From positions 260,345-324,344 of the forward strand of contig NZ_JAECVR010000001.1 in NCBI RefSeq assembly GCF_016055185.1: a stretch of DNA of 64,000 nucleotides, in the 5' to 3' direction. Position numbers and translations under genes: made by a program. Below, piece after piece: positions 54,463 through 63,141 of this stretch (its first letter is position 1; every line of letters starts with the position of its first letter). Under the pieces are notes generated by a model. That model had not been told where the DNA came from. It saw only the letters and a list, made by a program, of their open reading frames with translations, and made no database searches. This DNA comes from Paenactinomyces guangxiensis. Its GTDB lineage: Bacteria > Bacillota > Bacilli > Thermoactinomycetales > Thermoactinomycetaceae.

Positions 54463-55293
54463 TTAAAAATCAAAGTTATCCGGATCAGGACCAAATCGGT
54501 GGTTTTTATTTAATGAATCCAGTTTTTCCATGTCTTCTGCGGAAAGTTCAAAATCAAAAATATTGGCATTTTCAATGATACGGTGTTCTTTCACCGATTT
54601 GGGAATCGTTACAACTTCATGTTGCAAATCCCAGCGCAGCACAATTTGTGCCGGTGTTTTGTTATATTTCTCGGCAAGTTCAAGCACTGTGGGCTCTTTC
54701 ACCACTTCTCCCTGCATCAGGGGGCTCCAGGCTTCCATTTGAATCTTATTCACTTTACAAAAACGGAGCAGTTCCTTTTGAGTCAGATAGGGATGAAACT
54801 CTACCTGGTTGACCATCGGCGTAATTTCGCTGTCTTCCATTACATCTTGTAAATGATGAACCTGGAAGTTGCTCACACCAATGGCACGGACCCATCCCTC
54901 TTTGTAAAGTTTTTCAAGCGCTTTCCAGCTTTCTTTATATTTCCCTTTCACAGGCCAATGGATCAGATAAAGATCCACATACTCCAGACCCAATTTTTTG
55001 CGGCTTTCTTCAAAGGCTGCCAAGGCTGATTCATAACCCTGGGAACCGTTCCAAAGCTTTGTGGTAATAAATAATTCCTCACGCGGAACATCAGATTCTT
55101 GAATCGCCTTCCCAACACCGATCTCGTTACCGTAAACTGCGGCGGTATCAATACTGCGATAACCGGCTTTAATGGCAGAGGCGACTGCATTAGTTACTTC
55201 TTCCCCTTCTTTCGCTTTCCATACCCCAAGTCCAAGCCATGGCATTTTTACGCCGTTATTCAACACTGTATAATCGGAAATATGCTTTGCCAT
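54463..55293 (-). CDS. Aldo/keto reductase
   Basis: 276 residues from the ATG at 55293 (TAGGAGG 7 bases upstream; the frame opens 11 codons earlier). AKR (beta/alpha)8 barrel with catalytic [25 protein letters not shown] (Asp, Tyr), [13 protein letters not shown] (Lys) and [16 protein letters not shown] (His). [15 protein letters not shown] and the NADPH-binding [19 protein letters not shown] are present. Close to the 2,5-diketogluconate reductase/YvgN-YtbE type in bacilli. Broad carbonyl reduction such as methylglyoxal is likely. Single gene. Confidence 0.94.
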   Translation of the reverse strand: MAKHISDYTVLNNGVKMPWLGLGVWKAKEGEEVTNAVASAIKAGYRSIDTAAVYGNEIGVGKAIQESDVPREELFITTKLWNGSQGYESALAAFEESRKKLGLEYVDLYLIHWPVKGKYKESWKALEKLYKEGWVRAIGVSNFQVHHLQDVMEDSEITPMVNQVEFHPYLTQKELLRFCKVNKIQMEAWSPLMQGEVVKEPTVLELAEKYNKTPAQIVLRWDLQHEVVTIPKSVKEHRIIENANIFDFELSAEDMEKLDSLNKNHRFGPDPDNFDF

Positions 55294-55319
55294 ATGTAAA
55301 CCTCCTAACTTCATTGGTA

Positions 55320-55602
55320 GAGACAACAGTTGTTTTACCCATTATTTTTTTGTAGTAAACCCATTTTTAACGAATTCCGTATATTCCGATGATTGGTTAC
55401 ATTTAGAGCAAAAGTGAAACTCTTGATTGCTCAAAGGCAGATGGAAAGCCGAAACCCCGTTGAAAGAAGGGATTGCCAGGACATTTAAGTCCCTGCAGCC
55501 GTTGAAGTGAGATACCAAACGCCCCCTTTTCCTCCTAGGGCAATAAAGAAGGCGTTTATCTGATAAACAAAAAAGATTGGATATAATTTCCAACCCCTGT
55601 TC
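55320..55602. other. Region with an AAACGCC...GGCGTTT inverted pair
   Basis: About 280 bases. Contains AAACGCC (about 55517-55523) and GGCGTTT (about 55551-55557) and a minus-strand frame of 83 codons with no SD. The 55480-55560 stretch loosely recalls the 3' ends of IS200/IS605 elements, but no tnpA/tnpB remnant could be read. Confidence 0.3.
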
Positions 55603-55881
55603 TTAATACTCTCCAAGGTCCTCAATCTCGTCAAGTTCTGAAAACTGCAGATCCATCACTTTTTTGATGTTAAGATTCCAGTACTTACAGATATATTGAA
55701 CGGCTTCTTGCAGATCGTGCATAACTAAACGCCGTTCCTGATGATAAATCACCCAGCCTTCATCGAGGCCAAGAAAAATCCGATCCACATCCAGATAGAC
55801 ATCCGGATTCTCGGTAGTAAAACGAATCGGTTCTCCAACACGCATCTCTTTTAACTTTGCAATAATTTCCTGCTCTTTCAT
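55603..55881 (-). CDS. Conserved-looking small cytosolic protein, unknown function
   Basis: 92 residues, acidic C-terminus (FSELDEIEDLGEY). GGGAG lies about 10 bases before the ATG. KLKEMRVGEPIRFTTENPDVYLDVDRIFLGLDEGWVIYHQERRL has the look of a small beta-rich domain, followed by a helix (DLQEAVQYICKYW). No family recognised; it may be an antitoxin-like or regulatory protein, but nothing shows this. Confidence 0.6.
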   Translation of the reverse strand: MKEQEIIAKLKEMRVGEPIRFTTENPDVYLDVDRIFLGLDEGWVIYHQERRLVMHDLQEAVQYICKYWNLNIKKVMDLQFSELDEIEDLGEY

Positions 55882-56197
55882 ATTCTGAAGGCTCCCTTAA
55901 AAATTAATAGAACTTATCACAGATCAGGCCGTTACGAGATTGGAATCGTTCAAATCTATCCTTTGTTGCTCCTTGTTTACAAATTCATACAAATCTCTGA
56001 TGTCAAAATAGCTGATCCATTCTCTTTTTATTGTATGTGTTCAAATTAGAAAACTCAATGTCTTGTTACAAACATCAATGGATTATTTTTATGTGCCGTA
56101 GAAAACCCTGCAAAATTAAGCCATCTATCTAACACCATCTACTGATCCATCAATATACTAAATTAGAACATCCCATTCCAAAGGGAGGATCGTACAG
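55882..56197. other. Intergenic region upstream of the sulfotransferase
   Basis: About 315 bases, AT-rich; nothing beyond a likely promoter was seen. Confidence 0.35.
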
Positions 56198-56932
56198 ATG
56201 GCGGATTCTTTACTCATCTTTTCCCATATACCAAAAACGGGCGGCCTCACCATGCGCCGTATTATTGACCAGCATTTCAAACCCCGGCAAATTTTCAAGT
56301 ACCCGTCTCACCATGCGGCGAGAAGTTTGCGTTCACTGTCTGCTTCAGACGTTGCCCCTGTCCGCTGTGTTTATGGTCACTGTCCGTTTGGCGTTCATCA
56401 ATACTTTCACAAGCCGTTTAAATATATTACGATGGTGCGCGACCCTGTGAGCCGTATCATTTCCACCTATTATTTTATCCGGTCCAGTCCTTCCAATAAA
56501 TTGCACAGCAAAGTAAAACGGATGAGCTTTGAACAATTTGTCACCAGCAAAAACCAGAGAATCCAAACTCCGCTTACCAATCATCAGACCCGGTTTATAT
56601 CCGGGAAAAAAAACCCCGATCTCAAATTGGCGATTGATAATATTCGCGAACATTATGCCTTTGTCGGGATTACCGAAATGTACCCTGAATCCGTATTTCT
56701 ATTAAACCGGATGATGGGCTGGAGACAAACTCCTTATACCAAAGAAAATATCACCAAAAGCCGTCCGAAAAAAGCGCCGGTCTCCAACGACATCATTCAA
56801 TATATTAAAGAAAAAAATGCGTTGGATTACATGTTGTATGAATATTGCAAAGCTCGTTTACTCAAGAAAATTGAACAATTACCTCCTGCCGCAAAGAAAA
56901 AAATGGCACAATTTGCACGTGTGAACCGATAA
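56198..56932 (+). CDS. Sulfotransferase family 2 domain protein
   Basis: 244 residues. 5'-phosphosulfate loop FSHIPKTGGLTMRRII (residues about 8-23) and the 3'-phosphate motif MVRDPVSRIISTYYFIRSS (about 79-97), both hallmark PAPS-binding motifs. TRFISGKKNPDLKLAIDNIREHYAFVGITEMYPESVFLLNRMMGW is typical of Sulfotransfer_2. No signal peptide. In bacteria such enzymes modify polysaccharides or glycolipids. The basic C-terminus (PAAKKKMAQFARVNR) is unusual. GGGAGGATCGTACAG precedes the ATG. No PAPS-synthesis genes are in the window. Confidence 0.88.
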   Translation: MADSLLIFSHIPKTGGLTMRRIIDQHFKPRQIFKYPSHHAARSLRSLSASDVAPVRCVYGHCPFGVHQYFHKPFKYITMVRDPVSRIISTYYFIRSSPSNKLHSKVKRMSFEQFVTSKNQRIQTPLTNHQTRFISGKKNPDLKLAIDNIREHYAFVGITEMYPESVFLLNRMMGWRQTPYTKENITKSRPKKAPVSNDIIQYIKEKNALDYMLYEYCKARLLKKIEQLPPAAKKKMAQFARVNR

Positions 56933-57195
56933 AGCGGCTTCTTCATGAGAGTTTTCCTGGAGAACTTTTTTCTGTGAAAAGTGCTTTGTGTCACAGCGGG
57001 GAGGGCAGGATTTCTGTCTCCCCGCATTATTAAACCTTTCATCCTCCTTTGTTTTTGTCAAAAAAATGCTACTTCCCCTTTGGCGAGGAAATGTTACAAT
57101 AAAAAAACGTGATCCAATAATATTTAAATCCGTTGGAAATGGCTAAAATTTCTTACATCACAATGATCTGGGGAAGAACGGAGTGATTGCATTTC

Positions 57196-58047
57196 ATGAA
57201 CTGGTGGGACATTTTTGTCGGCTTTATCCTGGGGTGTGTGGAAGGTTTAACAGAATTTGCCCCTGTTTCATCAACAGGGCACATGATTTTAACCAAGTCC
57301 TTTTTAGGTATTTCAGACAAAGATCCGGTAGTAAACACTTTAATCGTGGTGATCCAGCTCGCCTCTATTCTCGCTGTCGTTTTTGTATTCTGGAAGCGTT
57401 TATTAAGCTTAGTAGGATTATATAAAGTGGAAAAATTGGAAGAAGACCATACATATAAACCGGGCATGTCGAGACGGCAGCGGGTTCGCCGCTTTAACCT
57501 CCTGCATGTTCTTATCGGAATTATTCCGGCCGGTATTACGGGTGTACTGTTGAAAGATATGATTAAAGAGCACTTATTTGGCAATACGACTGTGCTTCTC
57601 GCCCTCGTTGCCGGTGGGATTTTGATGATTGTCGCCGAAAAGGTAAACATCCGTGTCACAGCCCATACATTGGATGATCTCACCTACAAGCAGGCATTCT
57701 ATATCGGGTTAATTCAGTGCCTATCTTTATGGCCCGGGTTTTCCCGCTCAGGGTCGACTATTGCCGGGGGAATTCTGGTTGGCTGCAACCATAAGACCGC
57801 CGCAGAATTTACTTTTATAATGGCTGTCCCCATCATGGTTGGAGCGACAACCCTGGATTTAATCGATAGTTGGAGTTACCTCTCAGCGAGTGATTTACCG
57901 CTGTTCGTTTCCGGTTTTATCACAGCCTTTGTCGTTGCCTTGCTGGCAATCAAATTCTTCTTAGACTTGATTGGCAGAGTGAAACTGACTCCGTTTGCCA
58001 TTTACCGCTTTGTACTGGCGCTGCTTTTCTGGCTGATTATGATGTAA
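57196..58047 (+). CDS. uppP: Undecaprenyl-diphosphatase UppP (BacA)
   Basis: 283 residues from the ATG at 57196 (TTG 57187 also in frame, too close to the GGAG). Membrane enzyme recycling undecaprenyl pyrophosphate. Both family boxes are present: [20 protein letters not shown] (E-rich, near residues 12-31) and [21 protein letters not shown] (PGxSRSG). About eight hydrophobic segments. Confers bacitracin resistance in relatives. Terminator directly after. Confidence 0.96.
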   Translation: MNWWDIFVGFILGCVEGLTEFAPVSSTGHMILTKSFLGISDKDPVVNTLIVVIQLASILAVVFVFWKRLLSLVGLYKVEKLEEDHTYKPGMSRRQRVRRFNLLHVLIGIIPAGITGVLLKDMIKEHLFGNTTVLLALVAGGILMIVAEKVNIRVTAHTLDDLTYKQAFYIGLIQCLSLWPGFSRSGSTIAGGILVGCNHKTAAEFTFIMAVPIMVGATTLDLIDSWSYLSASDLPLFVSGFITAFVVALLAIKFFLDLIGRVKLTPFAIYRFVLALLFWLIMM

Positions 58048-58057
58048 CAAAAAATAT

Positions 58058-58089
58058 AGAGCCGTTCTGTAATAAGAGCGGCTCTTTTT
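58058..58089 (+). terminator. Terminator of uppP
   Basis: AGAGCCG-loop-CGGCTCT followed by TTTTT on the plus strand; the minus side also faces a gene end. Confidence 0.8.
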
Positions 58090-58103
58090 ATGTCGGGCTG
58101 ATT

Positions 58104-58412
58104 TTAACGGGAAAACGGATACTGATTCGGTGCAGGATACGGACCTGGTCCATGATACTGATTGGGAGCAGAATATTGATGTTGCGGAGTAGGATACTGA
58201 TTGGACTGGGGAGCGGGCAAGTTATTCTGTGGTTTATCTGCCTCTTCCAGCTCTTCCATCCCAAACTCATCGAGTACCCGGCGGCATAATCCAAGTTCAT
58301 AGTTTACCATTTCATCTTGATTTTCAGATTTTAAGAGTAAGTTTTGATATTGTAAAAGAGCCTCTTCGATCAAATCAAGTTCTGCCTTAGTCAAGTTAAC
58401 GGTAATTTTCAT
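58104..58412 (-). CDS. Small protein with coiled-coil head and Pro/Gln/Tyr-rich repeat tail
   Basis: 102 residues. Residues 1-58 form a helical, charged segment (LTKAELDLIEEALLQYQNLLLKSENQDEM) likely to be coiled coil. Residues 59-102 are a low-complexity tail with repeated NQYP/QYxxP units (NQYPTPQ, QHQYSAP, NQYHGPGPYPAP, NQYPFSR). This is reminiscent of spore-coat or adhesive surface proteins, but no family is recognised. The tail units are near-duplicates at DNA level, as if made by slippage. Confidence 0.65.
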   Translation of the reverse strand: MKITVNLTKAELDLIEEALLQYQNLLLKSENQDEMVNYELGLCRRVLDEFGMEELEEADKPQNNLPAPQSNQYPTPQHQYSAPNQYHGPGPYPAPNQYPFSR

Positions 58413-58507
58413 TCTTTCTACTCCTTTAACTAATCCTATACCTATCTATATCATAATCGCACAACCGCCACAAAACAACTACATGAAATCCGGGCAGGCT
58501 GCCACCG

Positions 58508-60361
58508 TTAACGTTGACGGGCATTCTTCTTTTTCTGCAAAACTTTTTCCCCCGCTTTTGGCCGGTTGATCTGATGTTCTTTTTTCTCCCGCTTCTCTTT
58601 CTTTTTGTTTTCTTCCTTTTCCAGACGTGCGATCTCATCCATCACACGCTGAAAAATCCGCTTGGCACGAGGATCATCGCTGTCAGAAACAGAGCGCACA
58701 ACAACGGCTGCCGAGTAGCGGGGCCGTTCAGCAGGACCATAACCAATCATCCACTTATGATAAAAACGTTTATCCACTCCCACCTGGGCGGTTCCGGTTT
58801 TACCCGCCAGCGGCCACTCCGCTTTGGAAACGCTAACCGCAGTGCCGTCTGTAACCACAGAACGCATCATCTGCTGAACCGCTTTTAAGGTACTCTCTTT
58901 GATCGGAGCGGCACCGGACAGATATTTGTTCACAAACTTAAAGACGGGACGCCCATTTACATCCTGTATTTCGGTGACCAGCCGGGGATGAATGGGCTTC
59001 CCCCCGTGAAAAAGAGTAGTCACCAAGTTCGTAGCCTGGACAGGAGTCATTTTGACATCACGTTGTCCAATCCCCGCCTGAACAACGGCACCCGGGTCTT
59101 TTTTGGATGTTTCGGGAGCAAAAACCAACCCTGTCTGCTCTTGTGGGATCTGGGAGAAGTGTTTTTCTTTAAACACCTGTCCTGACCAGATGATCTCCCG
59201 GGCCAAACCGAGCCTTTTCGCATAAGACTCCAGTTTTTCACCACCCAATTTTTCAGCCACTTGTCCTAAAACCACATTGCAAGAATTGGCATAGGCTTCT
59301 GCAAATGTTTGTTTTCCGTGTCCATGTTCCTGATCATCTTTTAAACCGTACCTCCCGAGCTCTCCATTGCAATCAAATTCAGTGTCCGGTTTGACAATCC
59401 CCTGATCAAGAGCGGCAATGGCTACAACCGTTTTAAAGATGGAACCCGGGGTTGCTTCCATCAAAGCGCGATTGTCCCACGGATTTAACTCGCCAACCGG
59501 GGAATACCCCTTAGGGCGGCTGGCCATTGCCAGGATATTTCCAGTGGCAATTTCCTGCACAACCACAGCCCCTTCTTCCACCTGTTCCTCCGCCAAAATT
59601 TTTTCCACACGCCTTTGAATTTCTTTGTCCAGTGCTGTTTTGATCATATGTGGAGGATTCTCGCTGGCGTTTGGCTGTTGTTTTATTTTTACCTGGACAC
59701 CGTTCAGTGGTTTCCCACTTCGGTCCCGGGTATACATGAGCACACTTTCTTCTTCTCCGTGCAAAAACGGTTCAAACGCCGCCTCCAATCCGGTCGCTCC
59801 GATGTGAGTGTGGTCAGATTTTGTTGCACCAATGGTGTTTTTCACCACCCGTCCGATCACTTGTTGCCCAAGCTGATTCAGGGTCATACGATAATCTGAT
59901 TCCACCACAAACACACCGGGGATTTGTAAGGACTCAATTCTCTCTTTGTCCGCAGGAGTCAGTAACAGCTCATCTCCATCGGCATCCGGCAGAATAGACG
60001 GCCTGTACAGATCGTTAAGTTGTTTCCGTAACCGTTCCGGAGAATAACCGATTTGTTTCGCCAGGCGTTCAAACTGGCTTTTTCTCAGCTGAAACTGTTG
60101 TTCCGACTGAGGAAAGGCCAGCAGACTCCAATTCTTTTCACCTGCCAGAGACCGGCCTTTTCGATCCAAAATCGTTCCCCGTCCGCTGTCGATCACAACT
60201 TCCCGATCCTGGTAAAATTGCGCCAGTTTAATTAAATCGATCTGTTCTTTGGAAAAGGAGCGGGTAGAAATGACCTGAATCATAAACAGGCGGGCCAGTA
60301 TACACAAAAAAGCAGCCATAAATGCGAAAGCGATCATCCAACCGCGCCATTTTTTACTCAT
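58508..60361 (-). CDS. Class B penicillin-binding protein (PbpI/YrrR-like transpeptidase)
   Basis: 617 residues from the ATG at 60361 (GGGGGG 7 bases upstream). N-terminal membrane anchor (MIAFAFMAAFLCILARLFMIQVI), PBP dimerisation domain (about 55-250), then the transpeptidase domain with all three motifs: SxxK in TPGSIFKTVVA (about 308), SxN in NSCNVVLGQ, and KTGT in LAGKTGTAQVG. The Lys/Glu-rich C-terminal tail (EKEENKKKEKREKK) is probably cytoplasmic-like or wall-interacting. Resembles B. subtilis PBP4b (PbpI), a sporulation-linked protein; mltG lies about 2.8 kb away. Confidence 0.9.
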   Translation of the reverse strand: MSKKWRGWMIAFAFMAAFLCILARLFMIQVISTRSFSKEQIDLIKLAQFYQDREVVIDSGRGTILDRKGRSLAGEKNWSLLAFPQSEQQFQLRKSQFERLAKQIGYSPERLRKQLNDLYRPSILPDADGDELLLTPADKERIESLQIPGVFVVESDYRMTLNQLGQQVIGRVVKNTIGATKSDHTHIGATGLEAAFEPFLHGEEESVLMYTRDRSGKPLNGVQVKIKQQPNASENPPHMIKTALDKEIQRRVEKILAEEQVEEGAVVVQEIATGNILAMASRPKGYSPVGELNPWDNRALMEATPGSIFKTVVAIAALDQGIVKPDTEFDCNGELGRYGLKDDQEHGHGKQTFAEAYANSCNVVLGQVAEKLGGEKLESYAKRLGLAREIIWSGQVFKEKHFSQIPQEQTGLVFAPETSKKDPGAVVQAGIGQRDVKMTPVQATNLVTTLFHGGKPIHPRLVTEIQDVNGRPVFKFVNKYLSGAAPIKESTLKAVQQMMRSVVTDGTAVSVSKAEWPLAGKTGTAQVGVDKRFYHKWMIGYGPAERPRYSAAVVVRSVSDSDDPRAKRIFQRVMDEIARLEKEENKKKEKREKKEHQINRPKAGEKVLQKKKNARQR

Positions 60362-60533
60362 CTGTACACCCCCCACTCTCTGTAGTTCCATCTTGGACAG
60401 GAACGAGGGAGGGTATACTTCCAGAGGAGAACTTCACCAGTTGTTCAACAAAAAAACAACCTCTGGAAATGAGGTTGCTTTTACCCTGCCGTTTCTGAAA
60501 ATCAACCCATTGAAAAATTTTTATACAGCCTTC

Positions 60534-62132
60534 TCAAAATCCCTGAATTGCCACAACAGCCGGACGCGGGATATCCCCATAAGGCCAGTTGCTGGTTGGT
60601 TTAGCCGGGTCGCTCGTTTCTTCCCCGGGATGCTGCACCGCGATAAACAATGTTTTTTCATCAGGTGTAAAATCAGGGCCGGTCATCTCACATTCACGTG
60701 GGCCGGATGCAAATTGAAAGGCTTCTCCAACGTTACGGCCCTGGGTGGATATAAAAAAGGCCCCGTTATTTTTAAAGGATTCATAGACATTGTCCTGGTT
60801 CATTTTACTGGAAGAGATATCTGTAAAAACCCACAGGTTGCCTTTTTTATCAAACAACAAGTTATCCGGGCAAGAGAACCCGCTTTGTGGCCCTCCTACA
60901 GCAAACACTTCAAATTCAAACCTGAGTGAAGCCGCATCATTGCCATCTTCTTTAAAGCGAACAATCTGGCCATGAAAATTTCCATGACTGGTGTTATTGG
61001 TCAAAGCCAGATAAACCGTTTTATCAATGGGATGCACTTCGACATCCTCCGGGCGGTCGAGTGGGGTTGCACCGAGCAGTTTGGCCGCTTCACGTGCTTT
61101 GACAAGAACTTCTCCCTGGCTTGAAAATGTTTCTTTCAGCTTTGGAGAAAGTTCCAGATCAAGCGGCAGCCATTTTCCATTTCCTAATTCGGCGGCGTAG
61201 AGAATTCCCTTTTCCAACAGTTTGGAGTTGGCTTTGCCTGCTGTCGGGTCATATTTTCCCTGGCTGACAAATTTATAAAAAAATTGGTTATTCGCATCAT
61301 CGCCCATATACACAACTAACCGGCCGTCTTTGGATAAGGTCATCGCTGTATTTTCATGAGCAAAGCGTCCAAGAGCCGTATGTTTTTTCGGCTTTGACTC
61401 AGGGGCGAATGGATCCACTTCAACCACCCAACCGTAGTGAGTCGCGTTGCGGCCCCAGCGGTCAGCGTCACTTTCAAAGTTTTCTTCACAGGAAAGAGCC
61501 GTGTTCCACAGGGTTTTGCCTCCGCTGCAGTTGGCATGGGTTCCCTTCACCTCAGTTACCCCGCCCACGGCGGCATCCCCTTTTGCAGGTCCGGTTAAAT
61601 CAATCATCGTATTGGCAGTGATCCGGCGGGCATATGTACTGTTTTTCTCCAGTATCCACTTTCCGTTCACCCGCTTGACTTCAATGATGCTGCCACCCAC
61701 ATTATATTGTTCGATCTCGTGCTTCTTCTTTTCCGGTGTGGCGGCATTATACATAAAGAGAGAGCCGGTTCCCACGTATTCGTGGTTTACCCATAACAAA
61801 CCGTGATGCGATGATTTTTTAATCGGAAAAAACAGGGTCAAATCGCAATTATAACCAAACTTTTCCCCGTTGCCAATATCATCTCCCCAGGCCACCACGA
61901 TATCTTGTTTAAATCCCGGCGGAAGAATAAGTGCGTCTTTGTCGGACGGATCAATGGGACGAAACGGCGGCCTTCCGCCGATTTTTTGAAAGAAGTCCGT
62001 TTTTGTACTCTCTCCTGCTTTCCCTGCCGCTTCTGCTACCCGGGTTACTCCTGTCGCTGACCCAACCAGTGCTGCCGTTCCGATGCCAACGAACTTCATA
62101 AAATCTCGTCTCGAAACATGATTCTCAGCCAT
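60534..62132 (-). CDS. phoX: PhoX-like alkaline phosphatase, Tat-exported
   Basis: 532 residues of the DUF839/PhoX family, Ca2+/Fe3+-dependent phosphatases. Twin-arginine signal SRRDFMKFVGIGTAALVGSATGV (residues about 7-29), cleavage near AEAAG. Marks: GYNCDLTLFFPI, LLWVNHEYVGTG, CSGGKTLWNTALSCEENFESDADRWG, GRFAHENTAMTLSKDGRLVVYMGDDANNQFFYKF, and RPEDVEVHPIDKTVYLALTNNT. It hydrolyses phosphate esters outside the cell. A single TTAACA near the start region could be half a Pho box, but no second clean half is seen. Divergent from the Nudix gene. Confidence 0.9.
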   Translation of the reverse strand: MAENHVSRRDFMKFVGIGTAALVGSATGVTRVAEAAGKAGESTKTDFFQKIGGRPPFRPIDPSDKDALILPPGFKQDIVVAWGDDIGNGEKFGYNCDLTLFFPIKKSSHHGLLWVNHEYVGTGSLFMYNAATPEKKKHEIEQYNVGGSIIEVKRVNGKWILEKNSTYARRITANTMIDLTGPAKGDAAVGGVTEVKGTHANCSGGKTLWNTALSCEENFESDADRWGRNATHYGWVVEVDPFAPESKPKKHTALGRFAHENTAMTLSKDGRLVVYMGDDANNQFFYKFVSQGKYDPTAGKANSKLLEKGILYAAELGNGKWLPLDLELSPKLKETFSSQGEVLVKAREAAKLLGATPLDRPEDVEVHPIDKTVYLALTNNTSHGNFHGQIVRFKEDGNDAASLRFEFEVFAVGGPQSGFSCPDNLLFDKKGNLWVFTDISSSKMNQDNVYESFKNNGAFFISTQGRNVGEAFQFASGPRECEMTGPDFTPDEKTLFIAVQHPGEETSDPAKPTSNWPYGDIPRPAVVAIQGF

Positions 62133-62244
62133 TCTTCTCCCCCATTCGTCAGATTCTCCCTTTTAAATTACAAGAAAAGTGTTAATTAGATTTAAATGTA
62201 CCTTTAAGATATTAAGTAGAATGAAGGGAAAGGCGGGGATCACA

Positions 62245-62655
62245 GTGAAGAGTTGGACGGGAGCGGCGGCTGTTTGCATTAATGAGCATGGCGAATGTTT
62301 AATGGTTCGGCAGGGAAAGCCTGACGAGCCGAAGTTATGGTCGATTCCCTCAGGTGGAAAAGAAAAGGATGAAACCTATGCAGAGTGTTGCATATGGGAG
62401 GTTTGGGAAGAGACAGGCTACAAGGTCGAAGTTGTACAAAAATTATTCGAGAAAATAGATGTTAGTTTTGGAATTGAAGCTCATGTTCATTACTTTGAAG
62501 TTAAGTTAGTCGGAGGTTCGGCTACGATCCATGACCCTGATGGACTGATCTATGAAGTGGCCTGGAAGAGTGCGGAGGAAATTAAACAATTGGAACTGTC
62601 GTTTCCACAAGATCGTGAGCTTTTGTTACAGTGGACGACAAAGAGATGCATTTAA
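62245..62655 (+). CDS. Nudix hydrolase
   Basis: 136 residues from GTG 62245 (GGCGGGGATCACA just upstream), giving MKSWTGAAAVCINEHGECLMV; ATG 62221 and TTG/ATG 62179 also open the frame. The Nudix box is GGKEKDETYAECCIWEVWEETGYKV: the G, the first E and the EE pair are in place, but the conserved R before E is W (WEVWEE for REUxEE). The fold and length are normal, so it may still act on a nucleoside diphosphate derivative. Divergent from phoX. Confidence 0.85.
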   Translation: MKSWTGAAAVCINEHGECLMVRQGKPDEPKLWSIPSGGKEKDETYAECCIWEVWEETGYKVEVVQKLFEKIDVSFGIEAHVHYFEVKLVGGSATIHDPDGLIYEVAWKSAEEIKQLELSFPQDRELLLQWTTKRCI

Positions 62656-62680
62656 GATCAGGGAAAAAGTGATTAACATT

Positions 62681-63090
62681 ATGATTTCTGTATACCCTGC
62701 AACTCTGGATGACTGGAATACATTGTCACTTTGGATGAATCAATCATCGGACACCGGAGGCGGGCTGCAAAGATTAAAAAGGCAATCGAATCGGGAAATT
62801 GTTATATGGTAAGGGATCAGTCTGTATATACGGGGTTTGGTATCATGACCTCCTCCTTTTTTGATCAGCCTTTTATCTCGCTGTTAATGTTGCAAGCTGA
62901 CTACCGGCGTCTCGGGGTTGGCCGGGCTTTAATGACAGCGATGGAAAATCAGGTACAGGGACCCAAACTGTTTACTTCAACCAATGAGTCAAACATTCCG
63001 ATACAAAAATTGTGCGAATCGCTCGGGTAAGTGAGAAGCGGTTGGATTGACAATTTGGATGAAGGAGATCCTGAAGTCATTTACTTTTAA
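62681..63090 (+). pseudogene. Broken GNAT acetyltransferase gene
   Basis: Starts MISVYPATLDDWNTLSL at ATG 62681, then one missing base near 62730 shifts the frame to DESIIGHRRRAAKIKKAIESG... with the acetyl-CoA loop ADYRRLGVGRALMTAM and FTSTNESNIPIQKLCESLG; a TAA (63028-63030) interrupts, after which VRSGWIDNLDEGDPEVIYF-stop continues in the same frame. Two lesions in an otherwise well-conserved sequence mean recent decay or sequencing error. Confidence 0.88.
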
Positions 63091-63104
63091 AAGGCTGGGA
63101 TAAC

Positions 63105-63134
63105 AAAAGGACAACTCTGGCGGGTTGTCCTTTT
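63105..63134. terminator. Bidirectional terminator
   Basis: AAAAGGACAAC and GTTGTCCTTTT, 11-base perfect stem with A and T tracts, between the broken GNAT gene and mltG. Confidence 0.85.
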
Positions 63135-63141
63135 GCACAGC

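Noticed and set aside
55480..55570. IS200/IS605-like right end with possible guide RNA scaffold
   Set aside because: Only a loose resemblance plus a short inverted pair; no transposase or TnpB remnant could be read.
55342..55593. 83-codon minus-strand frame with a CSKC pair
   Set aside because: No SD, biased odd composition, and no recognisable family; region may be degenerate.
62132..62220. Pho box upstream of phoX
   Set aside because: One TTAACA is present, but the required second direct repeat is poor.
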